From Microbacteriaceae bacterium (GTDB taxonomy: Bacteria > Actinomycetota > Actinomycetes > Actinomycetales > Microbacteriaceae), in NCBI GenBank assembly GCA_007117135.1, contig SKHB01000022.1:107068-171067 (forward strand): a DNA stretch of 64,000 nucleotides. Direction: 5' to 3'. The notes under the pieces are model-generated. The model worked only from the letters and a program-made list of their open reading frames with translations. It was not told where the DNA came from and ran no database searches. The position numbers and the translations under genes are program-made. Shown here in pieces: positions 1 to 8,926 of the stretch; within the stretch, counting starts at the first letter, position 1; the number at the start of each line of letters is the position of its first letter.

Positions 1-1
1 T

Positions 2-304
2 CAACGGTCTTTGGGGGAGGGCCACACTTTTTTGGCGGTCACGTCACCGTCAGTCACCTACTGTGAAAACATTCCTCCTGGCGTGTTTTTCGACCTGGTG
101 ATGATGGACCCTCCGTATGACGTTGCGCCCTCGGAGATTATTGACTGTTTGGAGGCGCTAGGAAAGAATCTCAGCGGTGACAGTCTGGTCGTTGTCGAGC
201 GGGCAAAGAAAAGCCAGGAACTGCTGTGGCCCGAATCCTTCCAAGTCATCAAAGAAAAAACCTACGGCGATACGGTGGTGTTTTTGCTCACTCACCGGCG
301 GTAA
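2..304 (+). CDS. rsmD: 16S rRNA guanine-N2 methyltransferase RsmD, C-terminal part
   Basis: The last 100 codons of an open frame that enters from the left edge, so the N-terminus is missing. The sequence MMDPPYD is the DPPY catalytic motif of N2-guanine methyltransferases, and the spacing to the C-terminus fits RsmD, which methylates G966 of 16S rRNA during 30S assembly using S-adenosylmethionine. A TTG at 11 is read as Met by simple ORF callers but is probably internal. The gene converges on thiL and the two coding regions overlap by 13 bases. The family call is good; it rests on the DPPY region only. Confidence 0.8.
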   Translation, partial: QRSLGEGHTFLAVTSPSVTYCENIPPGVFFDLVMMDPPYDVAPSEIIDCLEALGKNLSGDSLVVVERAKKSQELLWPESFQVIKEKTYGDTVVFLLTHRR

Positions 305-1248
305 GGATCCCAGCCACCCAGGTCCTCGCTGGGAACCTCAGCGTTGATGGTCACCACCCCGGGCCGATCCGAACCGTCCACCACTCGTCCCACAACCACA
401 AACCCCTCCGGAACATCAAAACCTGCCGGAAAACAAGCGAGCAGTCCATGGTCTTCACCTCCGGTCAACGCGTGATGATCGGGGATGGCGCCACTGTCAA
501 AATCCATCGACACTCCGCTTGCTTTTGCCATTCGCCTTGCGTCAAGGAGCAAACCATCACTCACATCCATCATCGCGGTCGCCCCCGCCAGGGCCGCCAA
601 GGGCCCCAGGTGGAGAGGCGGTGTGGGACGAAGGTGCCACATCACCGCATCAGATGTTTCACGAAGGAGCGCGGGGTTAGCTCCTGGGTCGAGAAGCTCT
701 GCAAGCCCCCTCGAGGAAAGCCCCAGATGCCCGGCATGGGCAACAACATCGCCGGGTGTTGCGCCGGACCGTGTCACAGGTCCGCGACCTTCCATATCCC
801 CCACCACGGTGACAGACAGCATCACCACAGACGCACTAGACAAATCGCCACCCCATACTCCGCAGCCCGGAGCCATGCTCTCTAAACCGGCGCTGACTCC
901 TCGAGCAATGTCTTCGACGGCAGAAATTCCCATCGTGTCGGGCATTGCCAGTCCAATGATGACCCCTTTGGGCGCTGCGCCCATCGCCGCCACATCAGCG
1001 AGGTTGCTCGCCATCGCCTTCCACCCCACATCAAAACCTGTCGACCACTCCACGCGAAAATCTGGCCCCTCGACCATCAGATCCATTGTTGTCACCAGCG
1101 AATCGCCGGTCCAAGTGACGACCGCCGCATCGTCTCCCGGGCCAATGTGGACTCCCCGGCCGGGTGTCAGAAGGGGAAGAATACGCTCCAAAACAGCTTG
1201 TTCTCCCAGGTCTGCGACGGTCGGTAATTGGGTCCAGGCGGAGGGCAT
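292..1248 (-). CDS. thiL: Thiamine-monophosphate kinase
   Basis: 318 aa. Phosphorylates thiamine monophosphate to the active cofactor thiamine diphosphate with ATP. Visible family motifs in order: GPGDDAAVV near the N-terminus (ATP/Mg site), MDLMVEGPDF (usually DxxVEGxHF), GCGVWGGDLSSA, DVSDGLLLDA, and GGEDHGLL near the C-terminus (usually GGEDYELL). The frame stays open 69 codons upstream of the chosen ATG at 1248, but that extension lies over the divergent DUF3515 gene and has no thiL character. A TACCGT box ends 6 bases before the ATG and there is no ribosome-binding site, so the mRNA is probably leaderless. Confidence 0.93.
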   Translation of the reverse strand: MPSAWTQLPTVADLGEQAVLERILPLLTPGRGVHIGPGDDAAVVTWTGDSLVTTMDLMVEGPDFRVEWSTGFDVGWKAMASNLADVAAMGAAPKGVIIGLAMPDTMGISAVEDIARGVSAGLESMAPGCGVWGGDLSSASVVMLSVTVVGDMEGRGPVTRSGATPGDVVAHAGHLGLSSRGLAELLDPGANPALLRETSDAVMWHLRPTPPLHLGPLAALAGATAMMDVSDGLLLDARRMAKASGVSMDFDSGAIPDHHALTGGEDHGLLACFPAGFDVPEGFVVVGRVVDGSDRPGVVTINAEVPSEDLGGWDPYRR

Positions 1249-1254
1249 GACACC

Positions 1255-1260
1255 ACGGTA
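1255..1260 (-). promoter_or_regulatory. -10 box (TACCGT) of leaderless thiL promoter
   Basis: TACCGT lies on the minus strand, ends 6 bases before the thiL ATG, and has no Shine-Dalgarno site after it. It shares the two bases TA at 1259-1260 with the divergent DUF3515 box, so the two promoters probably cannot be open at the same time. Confidence 0.5.
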
Positions 1261-1264
1261 GCCT
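1259..1264 (+). promoter_or_regulatory. -10 box (TAGCCT) of leaderless DUF3515 promoter
   Basis: TAGCCT ends 7 bases before the in-frame GTG at 1272. This placement supports GTG 1272 over the upstream TTG at 1266. Confidence 0.45.
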
Positions 1265-1271
1265 GTTGTGT

Positions 1272-1745
1272 GTGTGGAAGAAGGTGTTGACGGGGTGTCT
1301 TGCCCTCGCCACAGTGATTCCTCTCGCCGCCTGTTCTCCAACAGTCCGGCTGGAACCGGCAGATCTGTCGAACGCCGTGGAATGCGCGAACATGATGGTG
1401 CGACTTCCGGATACCGTCGACGGCCTGGAACGCAGACGGGTTGATGCCCAATCAACAGCCGCCTGGGGTCTCCCGACTGCTGTGTTGCTCCGGTGCGGTG
1501 TCCCCCGTCCTGGCCCCTCCACGCTGCTGTGTGTCACTGTCGACGGTGTGGACTGGCTGATTGACGAAGGGGATGCGCCGCGCTTCGTGTTCACGACGTT
1601 CGGCTTAGACCCAGCCACCGAAGTGATCGTCGACTCTGAGTTGGCTTCGGGCACCGCTGCACTTCGAACAGTATCGGGAGCTGTCGCCGCACAATCCGAA
1701 CCGGTTGCCCGATGTGTGGATGCTTCGGACATTTTGAGCGACTAA
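1272..1745 (+). CDS. DUF3515 family lipoprotein
   Basis: About 157 aa. The N-terminus is a lipoprotein signal: basic WKK, a hydrophobic stretch, and the lipobox LAAC, so the mature protein should be lipid-anchored on the outer face of the membrane. The rest, with cysteines in VECANMMV, LRCGVPRP and LCVTV, matches the actinobacterial DUF3515 family, which is typically found on the opposite strand between ddl and thiL (as Rv2980 in Mycobacterium tuberculosis). Function is unknown; the context suggests a link to the cell envelope. Start chosen at GTG 1272 because a TAGCCT box lies 7 bases upstream; TTG 1266 is the alternative. It stops one base from the ddl stop. Confidence 0.75.
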   Translation: MWKKVLTGCLALATVIPLAACSPTVRLEPADLSNAVECANMMVRLPDTVDGLERRRVDAQSTAAWGLPTAVLLRCGVPRPGPSTLLCVTVDGVDWLIDEGDAPRFVFTTFGLDPATEVIVDSELASGTAALRTVSGAVAAQSEPVARCVDASDILSD

Positions 1746-1746
1746 C

Positions 1747-2874
1747 TTAGCCAGACATTCCTGTCAGTTTTTGGGCGATTCCTCCCGCTGAGCGAAGAGC
1801 GACACCTTGGGAAAACCCTGCCTGTGGCCACACCACTCGGTGTTTTACTGCCTCGGTGAGAGCGTCGTGGAGGACGTGGAACGCCGTCGTCGTCTGCGTC
1901 CACAAATACAGTGACAGCGCCCCCGGGATGGTGTTGACTTCGTTGACAAAAAGGTCCCCCGTCGCCTCGTCCCACAACAAATCCACCCGGACAACCCCGG
2001 TCAACCGGGTGACGTCTGCCACCTGCCGCACCAACTCTTCGGCCCGTTTCGACAACTCTTGAGGAACATTGGCCGGAAACTCGCGCGGCGCGTGGGTGAG
2101 ACCCCCGCCGGATCCCTGCAAATACTTTTCCTGGTAGCTGTATAACCCCGTGGCGCTTGCGGTGTCTCGAAGGGGTCTCTCCAGCGGGGTGAATTGCAGC
2201 TGCGGGTAGGTTCGGAAAGCAATGTTGAGATCGACAAGCTCTGGCCTGTAAGGCTCAACAACAGCACCATTTTTCAAGTGAACACTCGACATCAACGCTT
2301 TCGCCGTGTCAAGGTTCTCCACCACCTCAATGCCGATTGATGACCCTCCGAAGCGGGGCTTCACAATATAGGGGCCAGGGAAAGCCGGGGGGTGCATGTC
2401 GGACAGGTGGGTGCGGGGCAGAGTGGGAATGCCTGCTCCGGCCATCATCGCGCCAAAGGCCAGCTTGTCCATACCTACAGCACCCGCATAGAGGGTGGAC
2501 CCGGTGTGGGGGATATCAAGAAGTTCCATCACAAAGGCAGCGCCGCCGCCTTCACCAGCGCCCCCGTGAAAACACAGCAGGGCAGCCTCAAGGCCAAGTT
2601 TTTTGTGGCCAAGGCCCTTTTTCACCCAAAACCCGGCAGATTCACCGATTTTGACCTCGAGGGCCTGGGCTCCTGGAGGCGGACCTTCGAGATAGTCTTT
2701 CGCTTCAGTATTTTGGGGAACCTGATGCCACACCCCTGACGGAGAAAAATAGATCGGCACCACCTGGTATCCGCCGTCGGCCAGAACACGTTCTGCCTGC
2801 AAACCGGTGAGAATAGAAATTTCGTGTTCGGGGCTTGGCCCGCCAAAAATAACGGCAACTGTTCCCAGGCTCAT
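1747..2874 (-). CDS. ddl: D-alanine--D-alanine ligase family protein (divergent ATP-grasp)
   Basis: 375 aa. Ddl joins two D-alanines with ATP to supply the dipeptide that MurF adds to the peptidoglycan precursor. The N-terminus VAVIFGGPSPEHEISI is classical, followed by HTGS...MDK and the ATP-grasp stretch VKPRFGGSSIG. The segment normally reading HGxxGEDGxxQ is instead HGGAGEGGGAAF, and the C-terminal NEVNTIPGALSLYLW differs from the usual ENTxPGxTxxS. Position between gpsA and thiL matches ddl in other actinobacteria. The divergence leaves open a related D-Ala-D-X ligase. A GAGGA site precedes the ATG. Last gene of the leuC-to-ddl run. Confidence 0.85.
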   Translation of the reverse strand: MSLGTVAVIFGGPSPEHEISILTGLQAERVLADGGYQVVPIYFSPSGVWHQVPQNTEAKDYLEGPPPGAQALEVKIGESAGFWVKKGLGHKKLGLEAALLCFHGGAGEGGGAAFVMELLDIPHTGSTLYAGAVGMDKLAFGAMMAGAGIPTLPRTHLSDMHPPAFPGPYIVKPRFGGSSIGIEVVENLDTAKALMSSVHLKNGAVVEPYRPELVDLNIAFRTYPQLQFTPLERPLRDTASATGLYSYQEKYLQGSGGGLTHAPREFPANVPQELSKRAEELVRQVADVTRLTGVVRVDLLWDEATGDLFVNEVNTIPGALSLYLWTQTTTAFHVLHDALTEAVKHRVVWPQAGFSQGVALRSAGGIAQKLTGMSG

Positions 2875-2904
2875 CGGTTGTCCTCACTGGTTGCCCGAAT
2901 GGGT

Positions 2905-4461
2905 TTAGGGATAGTGATCGGGCAGGTCGTTTTCGTAGAGGATAACGTCAAATTCAGCCGCAGATTCGGTAACAAACCGGACAGCCTGATTCCGGGTCAG
3001 GAAAGTTGTCGTGCTGTCGCCTCCGCCCGCCACCAACGCACTGCGATTTGTGAGCCCAACAGGAACCAACTGCCCGCCCAAGTCCGCTACCAATTCGCCC
3101 AGTTGGCGGTTTCTCTCCTCCTGGACGGGCCCCAGTTCAACCATGCCCGGGGTGACAACAAAAAATGTGCCTCCCCGTTTGGACGCGAGAGCAGCGGCTG
3201 CTTCGACTGCTCGTTTCGCTCCTATCGGGTTGGAGTTATACGTGTCATCGATAACGGCGACACCCTTTGGTGTTTCAGCAACTTCCGTTCGGTGAGCCGC
3301 GACAGGGAAAGAAAGTGTTTGAGGGATGGCGAGTGACGCGGGAATATCGAGCGCCCACGCAATTCCCAGGGCCACAGCGACATTGACCGGGTGGGTGAGA
3401 CCCTCCAATTCAATAGTTTCGGGCAGTGCGTCGAGCCCATAACGAACCACGCCCGCTTCGGGGTCAATCGATACGTCGGCTTCGAGCCCTTCGGCGCTGA
3501 CGGTGACAACAATCGTTCCGCGGGAGCGGCACGTGTCAGCAAGGCCGACAAGCTCCGGCTGGTCAACCGGCAACACCACCACCGACGCATTTTCGGTGAT
3601 CTCCGATTTGGCTCGGAAAATTGCTTCTGTGGAACCCAGTCTTTCCAAATGGGCTTCGCCAATCACCGTGATGGCGGAAATATATGGCGGGAAGTGGTTG
3701 ATGAGCTCCCGGATGCGCCCCTCAGCGTTCATCCCCATTTCAGCAACAAACACTTCAGTTCCGGGCGTGAGTTTTTCATTAACAGACTTCGATAAACCCA
3801 TCATGTTGTTGAAACTCGCCGGCGAAGCCAACACTGAATACTTGGTAGACGCGAGATGAGCAACGTAACCCTTGGTGGAGGTTTTGCCGTATGACCCGGT
3901 GATGGCGACAATTTGGGGGTTTACTTTTTGCAGCCTCTCTTTCGCCTGGTTCAGAAACTTCCTTTGAGCAAGCTTTTCCAGCGGCCACATCAGAGCTGTT
4001 CCCGCGTCAACAAGAAGGGCCAGCAAGAAAATGGGCACCAATATTCCTGCCGGGCCAAGCAGGTAGACACTCGCCCCACCAACAATCGCAAGGAAAAACA
4101 GTGTGGCCATTGCCAACCGGATGAGCCGACCGGTCAACGCCAACGGTTTTGTTACTCCCCGAATGGGAAGCCGCCACGGCGCCCACATGGCCACCAGAGG
4201 GGCCAGGGGAATGAGCCACGCCAGTTGCGCAACACCGAGCACGTGGGCGAACACACCCACGAGAGCCAGTACTAACGACACCACCCACAACACGACGGTG
4301 AATGGGCGCCTAGACAACCAGAGTCGCTCAACTCGGAGGGTTTCCCCCGGCAAATACTGGACCCTTTGTGCGACCCGCAACCATCGAGACAATCCGGCAG
4401 TCAGCGCAACGACACCTGTCGCAAGTGTGGCGACAAAAATGATTGTGGCGGTTGAGACCAT
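2905..4461 (-). CDS. Membrane-embedded MurF-like Mur ligase
   Basis: 518 aa. Residues 1-160 hold about five hydrophobic segments (roughly 5-25, 54-74, 77-95, 116-135, 136-156) where MurF normally has its soluble UDP-binding N-domain. A Mur-ligase ATPase core follows, with P-loop TGSYGKTST at about 188-196, EMGMNAEGRI, and a C-domain with IDDTYNSNP as in MurF. It ends in the motif ENDLPDHYP. MurF adds D-Ala-D-Ala to UDP-MurNAc-tripeptide; this protein lacks the usual recognition domain, so a lipid-linked or other substrate is possible. Its start shares one base with the stop of the hydrolase upstream (TGATG), and ddl follows after 30 bases. Mur-ligase family is certain; substrate unknown. Confidence 0.85.
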   Translation of the reverse strand: MVSTATIIFVATLATGVVALTAGLSRWLRVAQRVQYLPGETLRVERLWLSRRPFTVVLWVVSLVLALVGVFAHVLGVAQLAWLIPLAPLVAMWAPWRLPIRGVTKPLALTGRLIRLAMATLFFLAIVGGASVYLLGPAGILVPIFLLALLVDAGTALMWPLEKLAQRKFLNQAKERLQKVNPQIVAITGSYGKTSTKGYVAHLASTKYSVLASPASFNNMMGLSKSVNEKLTPGTEVFVAEMGMNAEGRIRELINHFPPYISAITVIGEAHLERLGSTEAIFRAKSEITENASVVVLPVDQPELVGLADTCRSRGTIVVTVSAEGLEADVSIDPEAGVVRYGLDALPETIELEGLTHPVNVAVALGIAWALDIPASLAIPQTLSFPVAAHRTEVAETPKGVAVIDDTYNSNPIGAKRAVEAAAALASKRGGTFFVVTPGMVELGPVQEERNRQLGELVADLGGQLVPVGLTNRSALVAGGGDSTTTFLTRNQAVRFVTESAAEFDVILYENDLPDHYP

Positions 4462-5210
4462 CAGTGGTCAGCCTTTCCTAGCGGCGTCGCTACAGCTTTT
4501 GTAATTGCCCGAGCGAGTGCGGTTTCGAGTTCCTGGTCAAGAAGATGGGCAGAGCCGCTCACCACGGTGAGGGTCGATGCGGCCAGAACGCTGTCCGCTT
4601 TTTCCGCCAGGGTCAGGGGCGCTGGGGCATCATTTTTGCCCCACACCAATTCGACGTGGTGGTCGATCCGTGCCAAGTCATCGAAATAGTCTTCGTTGAC
4701 TGCTTTCACTAACACCTGACGCATAACCCCTTGAGCAGCCCGGTAGTCAGCAGAACCAAACTGTTGGCGAAGTTTGTCGACCCGTTTTTCTGTGACCAGG
4801 CCCACTGAGTGAAGGGTTTTTGCCAATCGCAGTTGCAGTGGCGGTTTCTTCTGCGAATGGCGTTTTCCGAAGGGAACCCCCGTGAGCACCATCGACTTCA
4901 CCAAGTGGGGATAGTGTGCAGCTAGTCGGACGGCGATACGGCCGCCAAACGAGTGGCCGACAATCACCGGTGGGCGCTTGGGGTCGATACCCTGCGTCAA
5001 CCACGTTGCGTAATCTCCGGGTGACCATGGTTCCGGTGGCGGTAGGGCTGAGCCGAAACCGGGAAGGTGAACGGCGAGTGCATTCATTCCCGCCAAGATT
5101 GTCGAAAAATCTTTCCCCGTTCGCCCCCACCCGTGCAGGGCAATCACATCAACAGGGCCATCACCGAAACGCTCGGCAACAATGGCGCCCTGGGCGAGAC
5201 TGGTCAGCAC
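4461..5210 (-). CDS. Alpha/beta hydrolase
   Basis: About 249 aa. Oxyanion-hole HGWGR, nucleophile elbow GHSFGG, acidic residue in WGKNDAP and catalytic His in GSAHLLDQE give the complete Ser-Asp-His triad of an alpha/beta hydrolase with a helical cap between. No signal peptide, so it is cytoplasmic. Substrate unknown. The frame is open back to an ATG at 5249 inside gpsA; I prefer GTG 5210, which has GGGAG about 9 bases upstream and follows the gpsA stop by 4 bases. It is translationally coupled to the MurF-like gene, suggesting they act on the same molecule. Confidence 0.8.
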   Translation of the reverse strand: MLTSLAQGAIVAERFGDGPVDVIALHGWGRTGKDFSTILAGMNALAVHLPGFGSALPPPEPWSPGDYATWLTQGIDPKRPPVIVGHSFGGRIAVRLAAHYPHLVKSMVLTGVPFGKRHSQKKPPLQLRLAKTLHSVGLVTEKRVDKLRQQFGSADYRAAQGVMRQVLVKAVNEDYFDDLARIDHHVELVWGKNDAPAPLTLAEKADSVLAASTLTVVSGSAHLLDQELETALARAITKAVATPLGKADH

Positions 5211-5214
5211 TCCC

Positions 5215-6219
5215 CTACTCTCCCACGACCTCGTCGGAGTCTGTGGCAAGGTGCGGCGCGAGCTCTCTGGGGTTCAGTGTTCCCTCCAATACCTGTCCCA
5301 CCTGGAAGATAATTGGCATGGTCACCCCACGTGACTCGGCTAGCTCGAGGATTGGCGCGACAGCTTGGATTCCTTCAGCTGTTTGATTCATTCGTCTCAC
5401 CACGTCCGCTAATTGGAAACCTTGCCCAAGTAAACGCCCGGCGGTGTTATTTCGAGACAGGGGCGACTCGCAGGTTGCGATCAGGTCACCCAATCCCGCG
5501 AGGCCCGCCATCGTTTGAGGCTCTGCACCAAAAGCGGCGGCAAATGCGCTGATCTCGGCGAGTCCGCGGGTAATGATTGACGCTTTCGTGTTTTCCCCGT
5601 ACCCCACACCGTCGGCAATGCCCACGGCAAGAGCAATGAGGTTTTTTAGTACCCCGCCAAACTCTGTTCCCACGACGTCATAGTTCACGAAGGTTCGAAA
5701 GTAGTCGGTGCGGCAAGCGGTGGCGACTGCTTTTGCGACGTCCCGGTTTATCGACGAGGCGACAGACGCGGTGGGTTGTTCTTTTGCTATTTCCAAGGCA
5801 AGGTTTGGGCCCGACAAGACGGCGATTTTTTGTGGGTCGACACCTCCGGCCTGTTGAATTACTTCAGACATTCGAAGGCCGGTGCCCGCTTCAACGCCTT
5901 TCATCAGACTGACGACGATTGGCGCCTGGGCCAAATCGGATTGGGTCGCCTCCAAGTTTGCTCGGAGGGACTGGCTGGGAACAGACCAGAAGACGATGTC
6001 GGCACCATGAATTGCTTCTGACACGTCAACGACAGCTCTCACGTTAGACGGCAAATTGATACCGGGAAGGTAGTCAGAGTTTCTCGATGTTTCGTTGATT
6101 TCTCTGGCCAGTTCGGGGCGCCGTGCCCACAGAGTGACGTCGTTGCCACCGTCACCCAACACTTTGGCCATGGTGGATCCCCAGGAACCTGAGCCCAAAA
6201 TACTCACTCGGGTTGTCAT
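5215..6219 (-). CDS. gpsA: Glycerol-3-phosphate dehydrogenase [NAD(P)+]
   Basis: 334 aa, the normal length. Makes sn-glycerol-3-phosphate from dihydroxyacetone phosphate for phospholipid synthesis. The N-terminal dinucleotide motif reads ILGSGSWGSTMAKVLGD, followed by SGPNLALEIAKEQPTA and the lysine-containing GGVLKNLIALAVGIADG typical of the family; the C-terminal domain carries AGLGDLIATC. Its ATG overlaps the plsC stop by four bases (ATGA), so phosphatidate synthesis (gpsA and an acyltransferase) is coupled in one transcript. Confidence 0.96.
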   Translation of the reverse strand: MTTRVSILGSGSWGSTMAKVLGDGGNDVTLWARRPELAREINETSRNSDYLPGINLPSNVRAVVDVSEAIHGADIVFWSVPSQSLRANLEATQSDLAQAPIVVSLMKGVEAGTGLRMSEVIQQAGGVDPQKIAVLSGPNLALEIAKEQPTASVASSINRDVAKAVATACRTDYFRTFVNYDVVGTEFGGVLKNLIALAVGIADGVGYGENTKASIITRGLAEISAFAAAFGAEPQTMAGLAGLGDLIATCESPLSRNNTAGRLLGQGFQLADVVRRMNQTAEGIQAVAPILELAESRGVTMPIIFQVGQVLEGTLNPRELAPHLATDSDEVVGE

Positions 6220-6947
6220 GATTGCCCTTCCCGTTTCGCCCTCGGACGACCACTGCCGGCCGGGGGGTGTTCGCCTCTCAACTCACCCAGTAGGCGGCTG
6301 ATTTCTGCCATCAGGTCATCGGTGGCGTCTTGCAGAAGTTCGCGGGTAATCGGCCTGTTTCGATACCGGTCAAGGTCCATTTCTGGGCCGACTAACACAT
6401 CAACTTTGGGGCGGGGAATCAGTCGAATTTTTGCTTCATATCTGCCCATGAAACTCTGTGACCCCCAGTGGGCTGCCGGGTAGACAGGGATACCACCCTC
6501 TAAAGCCATTCTCACGGCCCCCGTCTTTCCCGACATCGGCCACAAATCAGGGTCTTCGGTGAGGGTCCCCTCCGGGTAGATAATCACCCCTTGGCCTTTT
6601 TCCACCAACCGCTTTGTCGCTTCCAAGGGTTGGTGTGTTTTCGCATTCGCGCCCCGCTCAACCGGAATGTGACCGGCGGCGCGAAGATACACCCCCAACA
6701 CCGGGACGCGGAACAAAGATGCTTTGGCGAGAAACCGAGGGATGCGGCCAAGCCGCCACGTGGCGACACCCATGATCACCGGGTCGGCTTCGGAATAGTG
6801 GTTGGGAGCGAGAATGAAGGGACCGGTTTGGGGTAGTGCCGACTCGGGACGAATCCGAAGCGTAATGATGGCCCGAAAAAGGGGCAACACCACCATCTGG
6901 GTGAGTCTCCAGATGACTCCCGGGCCTCGCTGCCTCGTCCACGCCAC
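6216..6947 (-). CDS. plsC: 1-acyl-sn-glycerol-3-phosphate acyltransferase family protein
   Basis: 243 aa. The catalytic HX4D box is NHYSEADP at about residue 51, and the acceptor-binding block is YPEGTLTEDP, as in PlsC-type acyltransferases that make phosphatidate from lysophosphatidate. A hydrophobic stretch near the N-terminus (VVLPLFRAIITL) should hold it to the membrane. GTG start two bases after the murA stop, and an ATGA overlap with gpsA. The C-terminus is short, basic and proline/glycine rich. Confidence 0.9.
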   Translation of the reverse strand: MAWTRQRGPGVIWRLTQMVVLPLFRAIITLRIRPESALPQTGPFILAPNHYSEADPVIMGVATWRLGRIPRFLAKASLFRVPVLGVYLRAAGHIPVERGANAKTHQPLEATKRLVEKGQGVIIYPEGTLTEDPDLWPMSGKTGAVRMALEGGIPVYPAAHWGSQSFMGRYEAKIRLIPRPKVDVLVGPEMDLDRYRNRPITRELLQDATDDLMAEISRLLGELRGEHPPAGSGRPRAKREGQS

Positions 6948-6949
6948 AG

Positions 6950-8323
6950 TTAGCCAACCCGTGGTTCAAACGACGCACCCAATCCCGCCAGTTTGGGCAA
7001 CAGGTGTTCGTAGCCGCGGGAAATAATGCCCACGTTTTCGACAGTGCTCTGTCCGTCTGCAGCGACAGCCGCAATCACGTGGCTAAAGCCCCCACGAAGA
7101 TCGGGAACCCTGACCGTGGCGCCGTGCAGGGGGGTGGGCCCAGTGATCACCGCGGCCTGTTCGAGGGGCCGTCGCGGAACCCGCCGAGTAATGGACGCAA
7201 TGCCCTCCTTATGAACGGTGATGTTCGCCCCCATGTCGATGAGCGCGTCGGTGAAGCCAAAGCGATTCTCATAGACAGTTTCGTGAACGATTGACACTCC
7301 CTCTGCCTGCGTCAAAGCAACCACCATTGGTTGTTGCCAATCGGTCATAAACCCCGGGTGAACATCGGTTTCAATGACGACCGGTTGAAGGGCAGATCCC
7401 GGGTGTCGAAATTCGATGCCATCATCGGTGACGGTGAATTCGCCACCCACTTTTCGATAAACGTTCAAGAACGTCATCAGTTCCTGCTGTCTGGCCCCTC
7501 GAACAAAAATGGTGCCCCGAGTGGCGAGTGCTGCCGCCGCCCAGCTAGCCGTTTCACTCCGATCAAAAATAGCGGTGTGACGGTATCCGGAGAGAGAGTC
7601 AACGCCCTCAATCAGGATGGTGCGGTCTGTTTCTACCGAAATGATGGCACCCATTTTTTGCAAAATAGCAATCAGGTCGGTGATTTCCGGCTCGATGGCG
7701 GCGTTTCGAAGCTCGGTGACGCCGGCCGCTCGAACAGCGGTCAACAACACTTGTTCGGTTGCGCCGACGCTGGGGTAGGGCAGGTCGACCTGGGCACCCG
7801 TCAGGCGCCTCGGGGCTCGGAGGGAGATTCCTTCGTGGCTTTTTTCGAGCTCTGCCCCAAAAGCGCGAAGGGCGTCCAGGTGGAAGTTAATGGGGCGGTC
7901 ACCAATCCGGCAACCCCCCAGGTCAGGAATGAACGCTTCCCCCAACTGGTGAAGAAGTGGACCGCAGAAAAGAATGGGAATCCGGGATGACCCCGCGTGG
8001 GCATCAATTTCAGCGAAGTGGGCTGATTTCACTCCCCGCGGGTCAAGAGTCAACTCACCACTCGCACTGTCCGTGACGAGAACGGCGTGCGCTTCAAGAA
8101 GCCCCCGGACAACCGCCACATCGCTAATGCGGGGCACGTTGCCTAACACGCTGGGTTGGTCAGCAAGGAGAGCCGCAACCATCGCTTTCGTGACAAGGTT
8201 TTTTGCACCGCGAACATCGACAGAACCCAGCAGCGGTTTTCCACCATAAAAATCAACCGTGTCGACGCCGGCAAATTCATCCGACACGACCGGCACCGCA
8301 GGCTCGGTTGACACGTGGTTCAC
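6950..8323 (-). CDS. murA: UDP-N-acetylglucosamine 1-carboxyvinyltransferase
   Basis: 457 aa. Transfers enolpyruvate from PEP to UDP-GlcNAc, the first committed step of peptidoglycan synthesis. The KN pair at residues 41-42 and the loop GGCRIGDRP with catalytic Cys near 138 are present; the Cys form is normally fosfomycin-sensitive, unlike the Asp form of mycobacteria. An N-terminal extension of about 20 residues precedes the fold. It starts immediately upstream of the leuD stop region in the operon and is followed by plsC. Conserved neighbour of leuCD in actinobacteria. Confidence 0.95.
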   Translation of the reverse strand: MNHVSTEPAVPVVSDEFAGVDTVDFYGGKPLLGSVDVRGAKNLVTKAMVAALLADQPSVLGNVPRISDVAVVRGLLEAHAVLVTDSASGELTLDPRGVKSAHFAEIDAHAGSSRIPILFCGPLLHQLGEAFIPDLGGCRIGDRPINFHLDALRAFGAELEKSHEGISLRAPRRLTGAQVDLPYPSVGATEQVLLTAVRAAGVTELRNAAIEPEITDLIAILQKMGAIISVETDRTILIEGVDSLSGYRHTAIFDRSETASWAAAALATRGTIFVRGARQQELMTFLNVYRKVGGEFTVTDDGIEFRHPGSALQPVVIETDVHPGFMTDWQQPMVVALTQAEGVSIVHETVYENRFGFTDALIDMGANITVHKEGIASITRRVPRRPLEQAAVITGPTPLHGATVRVPDLRGGFSHVIAAVAADGQSTVENVGIISRGYEHLLPKLAGLGASFEPRVG

Positions 8324-8926
8324 CTAAGCTCCAGGCACCGGCAAAGTCGTGGGGAGCCACGGTTCTCGGCGTGATTCAAAACGATCAATCTCATCGTTAT
8401 GGCGGAGGGTGAGACCAATGTCATCAAGCCCCTCCATCAATCTCCAGCGGGTGTAATCGTCGATGTCAAAGGCTGACACCACCGCTCCACACCGTACCTC
8501 ACGCTGTGCCAAATCAACGGTTACCGGGATGTTCGGTGTGGTTTCCACCACTTCCCACAAAGCCTCCACAACGCTGTGTGGAACCTGGGCGGTGACAAGG
8601 CCTTGCTTTCCCGAGTTTCCCCGGAAAATGTCACCAAAGCGGGACGAAATAACCGCGTCAAAACCAAAATCGCGAAGCGCCCATACTGCGTGTTCCCGGC
8701 TAGACCCGGTACCAAAGTCCGGGCCGGCAATCAGAATTTTCGCCGACTGGTAGGGCTCGATATTGAGAACAAACTCCGGGTCTTGGCGCCACTGATGGAA
8801 AAGACCGTCCTCGTAACCGGTTTTGGTGACACGCTTGAGAAACTGTGCCGGGATGATTTGGTCCGTGTCGACGTTTGAGCGGCGAAGGGGGGCTCCCCCT
8901 CCGGTGATAACGGTGACTTTGTCCAT
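8324..8926 (-). CDS. leuD: 3-isopropylmalate dehydratase small subunit
   Basis: 200 aa. Partner of LeuC; together they isomerise 2- to 3-isopropylmalate in leucine synthesis. [11 protein letters not shown] and [13 protein letters not shown] are the swivelling-domain signatures. The ATG shares its A with the leuC stop (TAATG), so the two subunits are translationally coupled. Length is normal. Confidence 0.97.
   Translation of the reverse strand: MDKVTVITGGGAPLRRSNVDTDQIIPAQFLKRVTKTGYEDGLFHQWRQDPEFVLNIEPYQSAKILIAGPDFGTGSSREHAVWALRDFGFDAVISSRFGDIFRGNSGKQGLVTAQVPHSVVEALWEVVETTPNIPVTVDLAQREVRCGAVVSAFDIDDYTRWRLMEGLDDIGLTLRHNDEIDRFESRREPWLPTTLPVPGA

Noticed and set aside
226..1261. Two long plus-strand frames opposite thiL
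   Set aside because: thiL motifs are complete on the minus strand; the plus frames are His/Arg/Pro-rich noise.
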